This document shows, one piece after another, positions 22,073 through 26,737 of a stretch of 26,737 nucleotides of DNA (position 1 is the first letter of the stretch; the number at the start of each line of letters is the position of its first letter). The notes beneath the pieces are model-generated. The model did not search any database, was not told the DNA's origin, and saw only the letters and a program-made list of their open reading frames with translations. Both the position numbers and the translations under genes were made by a program. The stretch is from contig JABJKL010000195.1 in assembly GCA_018660405.1 (NCBI GenBank), positions 1 through 26,737 of the forward strand. The letters are read 5' to 3'. The stretch comes from Pseudomonadota bacterium. GTDB taxonomy: Bacteria; Pseudomonadota; Gammaproteobacteria; Arenicellales; Arenicellaceae.

Positions 22073-23686
22073 TCATGGCTTTTTAAAATCGTCCAAGGCA
22101 GAGCTTTGGGTTTTTTTGAGCTTACTGATCACTTTGCGCAGCTCAGGTGCGATTTGTAAAGTAAAAAGCGTGAACACTAATACCGTGGTACCGGTTATGA
22201 CGTAGTATTTCTCCAGGCCAGTGGTTACCGCCAAATATAAAAATTGAAGTGCGACGCCCATCACCATTGATAAAGCAAGTGCAAGGTAGATTCTTGCCGC
22301 TGGGCGATTTTCGGACAGACGGGTTGCCTGGGTACAAACTTCTAGTACCAGCAATGCCGCGAAGCTGCCGCTGCAAGCGAGCCACAAGCCAAGGTTTGGA
22401 GCGTGCAGCGTCGCCACGAGAATTATGCCACTTATGAGCCACGGTGTGACCCGGCTGGTTGGCCTATTGTCTGCTTTGTCGTCTGCTGCGGTGGCTCGCC
22501 GCAAGCCGAGTAGGGTATGGAGCTGTTTGATGGTGAGTTGCAGGACGTTAAGCAGTAAACTCAAGATCACCACAAATTTTAATGCGGGTGTGAACGTATC
22601 GTTAAAAGCGTCGTTGGCCGTCAATGTTGTAAGCATTTGTTTGATTAAGTCCACGACTAATTGCTCTGGGGCAAGAGAGTCGAGGTACAGGCTACCGGAC
22701 AAAACGGGGCCAACTATTTTATCTGACGCTGGAGCAAGCGACGAGTCGGCCAGTGGGCCAGACATGGCGATTATTGATACCGCCACAAGCATGCTGGCGA
22801 CATAGAATAGCAAATGGCTACTGGTTAGCGTGCTTCCAACAGTCGAAAAGTTCGCGCCTGACTTTTGTGTTCGATTGACGCCCGGGAGCAGGCCGGGGAG
22901 TAGCAATACCAGACAAATCAGCGGCAAAGCCTGTCGTTCGGAATCACTGGCCGGAATTAAAGCGGTTAGCTCAGTCGTGTGCAGCAGCCCAGAGACGATA
23001 AACACGCCTAGCAAAATCATTACACCGAGCCCGCCCAACAAGCTAATCGATGTTTTCAATGATCGGTTTTCGCTTATAGAAAATAGACTTGCGACGGCAA
23101 GGCTGCCCAGTATAAGTCGAATTAGCCAAGGCTCACCTAGTAACGAAGGCGTTAGCATAGAGCTGATAATGGCGCAGATGATCAAGCCAACTGATAAAAG
23201 CAAACCTGATAATGCACCGTTATAACGATTGAATGCCATTAACACGACAAATAACACAGCCGCGCCGCCTGCTGCCGGGAAGCCGATCAACAAGCCAACT
23301 ATAATTTTGATTAATATGGATAAGCTGGCGATCAAAAACAGGCTGTGGGTTAGTCGATAGAGCCAGCTCTTTTCTGAACGCTGTGTGTCGAAGCCATCAA
23401 AGCCGTGGTTAAGTAACGGCAGGAGTAAAAGCCCCATAATCAGAGTTATCAGTAGCCAGCCAGCCGCAACCCCCCATGCCCATCCACCCACGATACTTGC
23501 GCATAACAGTGTAAATACCAAGGGTGTGTTGCCAGCAATATTGAGAGTTTCAATGCGCCAGAAACCGGTCCGCCTATAAGCATTTTGATCGCGCATTCCC
23601 ATAGACTTATGCAGCATTGGGGGAACCGTAATGGCGCCAAACAGGGTCACAACTGCAAATAATATTATTAACCACATACTATTCAT
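22073..23686 (-). CDS. Large multi-pass membrane protein of unknown function
   Basis: A 537-residue, very hydrophobic inner-membrane protein with roughly 13 or 14 membrane segments and a short charged C-terminal tail (LRKVISKLKKTQSSALDDFK). A polar loop at about 320-370 (SSLAPASDKIVGPVLSG, then a helix ending LTTLTANDAFND) is probably periplasmic or re-entrant. I do not recognise the family. The N-terminal MLHKSMGMRDQNAYRRTGFW followed by IAGNTPLVFTLLCASIVGGW distantly recalls the start of CstA-type peptide/pyruvate transporters, but the DTATR-like CstA motif is not found, so I do not name it. It diverges from the TPR lipoprotein gene. No ribosome site is obvious before the ATG. Confidence 0.7.
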   Translation of the reverse strand: MNSMWLIILFAVVTLFGAITVPPMLHKSMGMRDQNAYRRTGFWRIETLNIAGNTPLVFTLLCASIVGGWAWGVAAGWLLITLIMGLLLLPLLNHGFDGFDTQRSEKSWLYRLTHSLFLIASLSILIKIIVGLLIGFPAAGGAAVLFVVLMAFNRYNGALSGLLLSVGLIICAIISSMLTPSLLGEPWLIRLILGSLAVASLFSISENRSLKTSISLLGGLGVMILLGVFIVSGLLHTTELTALIPASDSERQALPLICLVLLLPGLLPGVNRTQKSGANFSTVGSTLTSSHLLFYVASMLVAVSIIAMSGPLADSSLAPASDKIVGPVLSGSLYLDSLAPEQLVVDLIKQMLTTLTANDAFNDTFTPALKFVVILSLLLNVLQLTIKQLHTLLGLRRATAADDKADNRPTSRVTPWLISGIILVATLHAPNLGLWLACSGSFAALLVLEVCTQATRLSENRPAARIYLALALSMVMGVALQFLYLAVTTGLEKYYVITGTTVLVFTLFTLQIAPELRKVISKLKKTQSSALDDFKKP

Positions 23687-23735
23687 ATAGTTTAGGACAG
23701 CACACTAGTGTCTTCTTAGATCAAACAGATTGCGG

Positions 23736-23753
23736 TAGTATCGCTTAATACTA
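23736..23753. promoter_or_regulatory. Inverted repeat TAGTAT-6-ATACTA in the divergent promoter region
   Basis: TAGTAT (23736-23741) and ATACTA (23748-23753) form a perfect 6-bp inverted pair with a 6-base centre. It lies between the divergent membrane protein and TPR lipoprotein genes, about 35 bases upstream of the TATAAT at 23788, so it could be a repressor or activator site. ACACTAGTGT, a 10-bp palindrome, lies nearby at 23702-23711. Confidence 0.3.
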
Positions 23754-23787
23754 AACGTATCGTAAGTCTCTGGGTTTTCAGGCGGTC

Positions 23788-23793
23788 TATAAT
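23788..23793 (+). promoter_or_regulatory. Candidate -10 box TATAAT for the TPR-lolB operon
   Basis: A perfect TATAAT stands 158 bases before the GTG start. No good -35 is seen at 16-18 bases spacing, so it would need an activator or be coincidental. Confidence 0.35.
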
Positions 23794-23951
23794 ACTCCGG
23801 CTGACGTGGGCCAGCGATTTTTAATTATTGAGGCCTTACGCGATTGCGTGTTGTTCTCTAATGGCGTTAAAAACATACTCAATCGGTTATTTTTCGATAT
23901 GAAAGCACAAATTAATAAAGACGCCCGTAAACGAATGCGAAGGATAATCAC

Positions 23952-25781
23952 GTGCATATAAACTGGGTTAAAATAAGTCGGCGGTGTTTGGGCCTGCTAT
24001 TTCTGACGATATTCGCTTCGTCTTGTGCTAATGCGCCCTTGAGTCAAAACCATCAGGTGGATGCCGTTACTGGCGATGACCGCGGTGGCGTTGAGCTAAG
24101 CCGATCTGATGTGGAAGGGGCCGACGGTGGGGCGACCGAGACGGATGAAGCGAAGGCTGACGAAGAGAAAGAACCAGGTGTTCCAAATTTAGCCTTAGAC
24201 AACGACTCGCTTTACAACATACTTATGTCAGATATTGCGCTGCACTATGGGCATATTGAGACGAGTTTAGAGTCCGCGGTTGCGGTTGCAAAAGTGAGCA
24301 AAGATCAACGTTTGGTTCGTAAAGCAGCAGCTCTGGCGCTCCAGTTGAATAAGTTTGAGCAATCTGCCGAGATGGCAAGACTATGGTCTGAGTTAATGCC
24401 TCAGAGCCAAGAGCCGATACAGGTGTTGGTGATCGCGCTTACGGCTGCCGGGGATCAAAAGCAAGCTTTGGCCGCTGCGGTTAGCTTAATCGAGCAACAA
24501 GATAATATTGAAACGGGTGTGCGTACTGTAGCGGGATTAATGAACCGTCAACGCAATCCTGAAGCAGCCGTCAGGCTATTACAGGACATCGCGGATTTGT
24601 GGCCCGATTTGCCGCAAGCGTATATGAGCCTTTCTTACGTTGCCCGAGCTTATGGCCAGCAACAGCTCAGTCGTGATGCCCTGGAAAAGGCTTTGGAAAT
24701 AGAGCCAGATTGGGATGAAGCGGCGGTCACCAAAGTCGACTACCTGGTTAGTGATGATCAAACAGCGGAGGCGACCGCCTTTGTCGCGCAGTATCTCGAT
24801 GAAAATCCGAACTCGCAAAGCATGCTGGTTCGCTCGTCCAGGCTACTTGCCGTCGAGGAGCAATACGAAGCAGCATGGGACCGGTTAAAATCGACACTTA
24901 GAAGTAAGGAAGTCGGCGCACCCACATTATATTTTGCGGCAATATTGGCGACTGAAGTTGGTCAGGAGAGACGAGTAACTGGATATCTGGAACGCGCGAT
25001 AGAAAAAAATCCTGGCTTTGATCGTGCTCGCATGTATCTGGCTGCACGGTATGCTGACGAACAAGATTTCGAAGCCGCTTTTGATCAATATCAGCAGGTA
25101 AGAGATCCTTCTTTGAGCGAAGATGCAATGATCCAGATGGTGCTGGTCACTGAAGAAATCCGGGGCACTGATGAGGCGCTAAGCTTTCTGGAGCGCATGG
25201 ATATTCAAAGCCAAGGTCAGTACCTCAAATATGTGCTGACGCGTCACGAATTGCTCGTGCGAGATCGTCGTATGGACGAAGCTTATAGTTTTTTGAATGA
25301 CGCGCTACAGAATGTGCCAGGCAATCAAGCGCTTCTTTACGCCCGCGGCCTGGTTGCTGCTGAGCTTAAGCTGGTTGATGTTATGGAGGCGGATTTTAAG
25401 TCGCTCATTGAAATCGAGCCAGAGAATGCCAGCGCCTTGAATGCTTTGGGTTATACGCTTGCCGATCAAACTGATCGCTTGCAAGAGGCGCGCGGGTATA
25501 TTGGCAGGGCGCTGGAACTAAGGCCGAAAGACCCTTACATCATGGACAGTATGGGTTGGGTAGAATATCGGCTGGGTGAACTTGACCTGGCCCGAACTCT
25601 ACTAACAGAGGCTTATCAGGTAAATGGTGATGTTGAAATTGCCGCGCATCTGGGTGAGGTCTTGTGGGAACTTGGAGAGGCGGAAAAGGCGCGCGATGTT
25701 TGGCTTGAGGCGATTGGTATCGATTCGGATAACCCTATTTTGCTCGAAACATTGGAGCGTTACCCGTCAGGCGCTGAGTGA
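23952..25781 (+). CDS. Tetratricopeptide repeat lipoprotein upstream of lolB
   Basis: A 609-residue exported protein. A basic start (VKISRRC), a hydrophobic stretch and a lipobox-like FASSC put the lipidated cysteine at residue 25; Ala follows, so sorting to the outer membrane is expected. A Gly/Asp/Glu-rich linker (about 45-76) leads into TPR helices for most of the rest, clearest in ALNALGYTLADQTDRLQEAR, GRALELRPKDPYIMDSMGWV and AAHLGEVLWELGEAEKARDV. Such TPR proteins stand next to lolB in Pseudomonas too and may help envelope assembly, but a precise role is not known. The GTG start at 23952 has AAGGA 8 bases upstream, one of the better ribosome sites here. lolB begins 22 bases after its stop. 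Confidence 0.88.
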   Translation: MHINWVKISRRCLGLLFLTIFASSCANAPLSQNHQVDAVTGDDRGGVELSRSDVEGADGGATETDEAKADEEKEPGVPNLALDNDSLYNILMSDIALHYGHIETSLESAVAVAKVSKDQRLVRKAAALALQLNKFEQSAEMARLWSELMPQSQEPIQVLVIALTAAGDQKQALAAAVSLIEQQDNIETGVRTVAGLMNRQRNPEAAVRLLQDIADLWPDLPQAYMSLSYVARAYGQQQLSRDALEKALEIEPDWDEAAVTKVDYLVSDDQTAEATAFVAQYLDENPNSQSMLVRSSRLLAVEEQYEAAWDRLKSTLRSKEVGAPTLYFAAILATEVGQERRVTGYLERAIEKNPGFDRARMYLAARYADEQDFEAAFDQYQQVRDPSLSEDAMIQMVLVTEEIRGTDEALSFLERMDIQSQGQYLKYVLTRHELLVRDRRMDEAYSFLNDALQNVPGNQALLYARGLVAAELKLVDVMEADFKSLIEIEPENASALNALGYTLADQTDRLQEARGYIGRALELRPKDPYIMDSMGWVEYRLGELDLARTLLTEAYQVNGDVEIAAHLGEVLWELGEAEKARDVWLEAIGIDSDNPILLETLERYPSGAE

Positions 25782-25803
25782 TTATTCGCCAATAGGTGGT
25801 TTG

Positions 25804-26430
25804 ATGAGCATTACGACCCGGGTACTGGGCTTGGTTTTGAGTGTGTGCCTAATGAGTGCTTGTGCCTCCGGTGTCAAGGTGGCTACTGAGGACGCGGTAT
25901 TTAAAACTGACAGGGAATGGTTTAGATCCGCCGAACTTCAGCTAAAGGCGGTCGATTCATGGACAATGCGAGGCAGAATCGCGGTTCGTTTTGATAATAA
26001 GGGTGAAACTGGCAGCATATTGTGGCGTGAAAGCGCTGCGCAGCAATCGGTCAGACTGAATGGCCCTTTTGGAGCCGGGGCGGTTGAGCTTAAAGTCGAT
26101 GCCCTGGGTGCCGAAATCACCGATCGCAATGGTAATAGTCGTCGTGCCACCAATGCGCAAACGCTGTTGTTTGAGTCCACCGGCTGGATTGTGCCGGTGG
26201 CTAATCTAAGGTACTGGTTGCAGGGACTGCCTGGCCCCGAAGGAATAATCGAGTATCGGGTAAACGATAAAGAGCAGCTGGTCGAGCTGCTGCAAGGCGG
26301 GTGGCGTGTTGAGTACAGCACCTTCAAGGAGTTTGATGGTCTTATACTTCCAGCACGGTTGACAGCGCATCTAAGTAGCTCCAACGATACCAAGGTTCGC
26401 CTGGTTATTGATCAATGGGATTGGCGCTAA
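25804..26430 (+). CDS. lolB: Outer-membrane lipoprotein receptor LolB
   Basis: Receives lipoproteins from the periplasmic carrier LolA and inserts them into the outer membrane. It has 208 residues, as usual for LolB. The signal peptide ends in LMSAC with the lipidated Cys20, followed by Ala, so LolB itself goes to the outer membrane. Conserved parts are the LKAVDSWTMRGRIAVRFDNK strand region, GSILWRE, VRLNGPFGAGAVEL and NLRYWLQGLPGP with the family's typical W-x-x-G-x-P. The frame is open far upstream inside the TPR gene, but ATG 25804 is clearly right: it has AGGTGG at a good distance and gives a perfect signal peptide. It is in an operon with the TPR lipoprotein and ispE. Confidence 0.94.
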   Translation: MSITTRVLGLVLSVCLMSACASGVKVATEDAVFKTDREWFRSAELQLKAVDSWTMRGRIAVRFDNKGETGSILWRESAAQQSVRLNGPFGAGAVELKVDALGAEITDRNGNSRRATNAQTLLFESTGWIVPVANLRYWLQGLPGPEGIIEYRVNDKEQLVELLQGGWRVEYSTFKEFDGLILPARLTAHLSSSNDTKVRLVIDQWDWR

Positions 26431-26737
26431 TGGGGTCTTCGACACCTACAAAAGCACCTACAAAAACACACACTACAATGGATACTTTACGATGGTTGGC
26501 TCCGGCCAAGTTAAACCTTTTTTTGCACATAACCGGTCAACGGCCAGATGGTTATCACGAGTTACAGACGGTGTTTCAACTGCTGGACTATTATGATGAG
26601 CTGGGTTTTAACTTGCGAGATGACGGGCTGATCGCACGATCTGGTGAGCTTTACGGTATCACCGATAATGATGAGCTATGTTGCCGATCCGCCCGCTTGC
26701 TACAGAGCCATTTTGTTACCAAAAAAGGCGGCAAAAA
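26430..26737 (+). CDS. ispE: 4-diphosphocytidyl-2-C-methyl-D-erythritol kinase, N-terminal part
   Basis: A GHMP kinase of the non-mevalonate isoprenoid pathway that phosphorylates CDP-methylerythritol at the 2-hydroxyl. About the first third is present before the window ends. WLAPAKLNLFLHITGQRPDG and YHELQTVFQLLDYYDELGF are hallmark IspE sequence. Two starts are possible. ATG 26430 overlaps the lolB stop as TAATG, favouring coupling, but adds 16 Thr/Lys/Pro-rich residues. ATG 26478 gives the usual IspE start (MDTLRWLAPAK) but has no ribosome site. The extra segment is encoded by an 11-bp direct repeat (CACCTACAAAA at 26443 and 26455). The order lolB-ispE is conserved in Pseudomonas. Confidence 0.95.
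   Translation, partial: MGSSTPTKAPTKTHTTMDTLRWLAPAKLNLFLHITGQRPDGYHELQTVFQLLDYYDELGFNLRDDGLIARSGELYGITDNDELCCRSARLLQSHFVTKKGGK

Noticed and set aside
22425..23225. Two plus-strand frames (126 and 131 codons) opposite the membrane protein
   Set aside because: Antisense to a long hydrophobic protein; such frames commonly arise opposite membrane segments and show Ser/Thr-rich shadow composition.
23702..23711. ACACTAGTGT as joined ends of an excised MITE
   Set aside because: Only the central 10 bases match the expected end-to-end junction; the flanks do not continue the terminal repeats.
25938..26393. 151-codon minus-strand frame opposite lolB
   Set aside because: Ser-rich shadow of the lolB coding sequence; LolB motifs on the plus strand are decisive.
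1..26737. CRISPR array, tRNA or rRNA genes
   Set aside because: No regularly spaced repeats, cloverleaf tRNA patterns with a GGTTCGA-type arm, or rRNA-like stretches were noticed on either strand by eye.

Overview
The window reads as a stretch of chromosome from a free-living gammaproteobacterium, probably marine or environmental and outside the Enterobacterales. The evidence is gene order and protein family. priA-argS-SPOR protein and hemA-prfA-prmC next to TPR lipoprotein-lolB-ispE are layouts known from Pseudomonas and relatives. The ycgL, tusE, srkA, yghO-like and lolB genes are gammaproteobacterial families. I cannot name a genus. No rRNA, tRNA or CRISPR array was seen.

Left edge (1-430): the first codons of an IS3-family transposase OrfA run off the window, with a likely insertion-sequence end near 113, then a short possible gene remnant and non-coding DNA with inverted repeats. 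Region 431-6474 is mostly minus strand: glutathione reductase (gor), a stand-alone GspE/PilB-type secretion ATPase, a YghO-like GNAT protein and the stress kinase SrkA. A plus-strand gene (3673-4182) encodes a small membrane-anchored protein that looks like a Rieske fold without its iron-sulfur ligands. Region 6542-9406 holds an alpha/beta hydrolase overlapping a short GlpD-like FAD oxidoreductase, then a convergent EEP-family phosphohydrolase.

A 637-bp non-coding stretch (9407-10043) follows, with a striking 60-bp hairpin and three DnaA-box-like sequences, two of them in tandem. The replication and translation block priA, argS, SPOR protein, ycgL and tusE (10044-15429) comes next; the ycgL and tusE reading frames overlap. 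An nfeD-qmcA (SPFH) membrane pair is convergent with it.

Region 17170-18400 looks like acquired DNA. A GIY-YIG domain gene is bracketed by integron attC-like core sequences (GTTAGGC and CCCTAAC plus an imperfect palindrome), followed by a HigB/RelE-HigA type toxin-antitoxin operon with a clear direct/inverted repeat operator and a probably leaderless toxin message. It sits just downstream of the essential hemA-prfA-prmC operon (18397-21622, minus strand).

Directly upstream of hemA lies a 262-bp element made of three nested or adjacent inverted repeats and bounded by CTAG/TA, the look of a miniature inverted-repeat transposable element of IS630/Tc1 type. The window ends with a large multi-pass membrane protein (minus) and a divergent outer-membrane lipoprotein operon: TPR lipoprotein, lolB and the beginning of ispE. 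Several essential genes use TTG or GTG starts (argS, prmC, prfA) and show little Shine-Dalgarno sequence, while nfeD has a near-perfect one.
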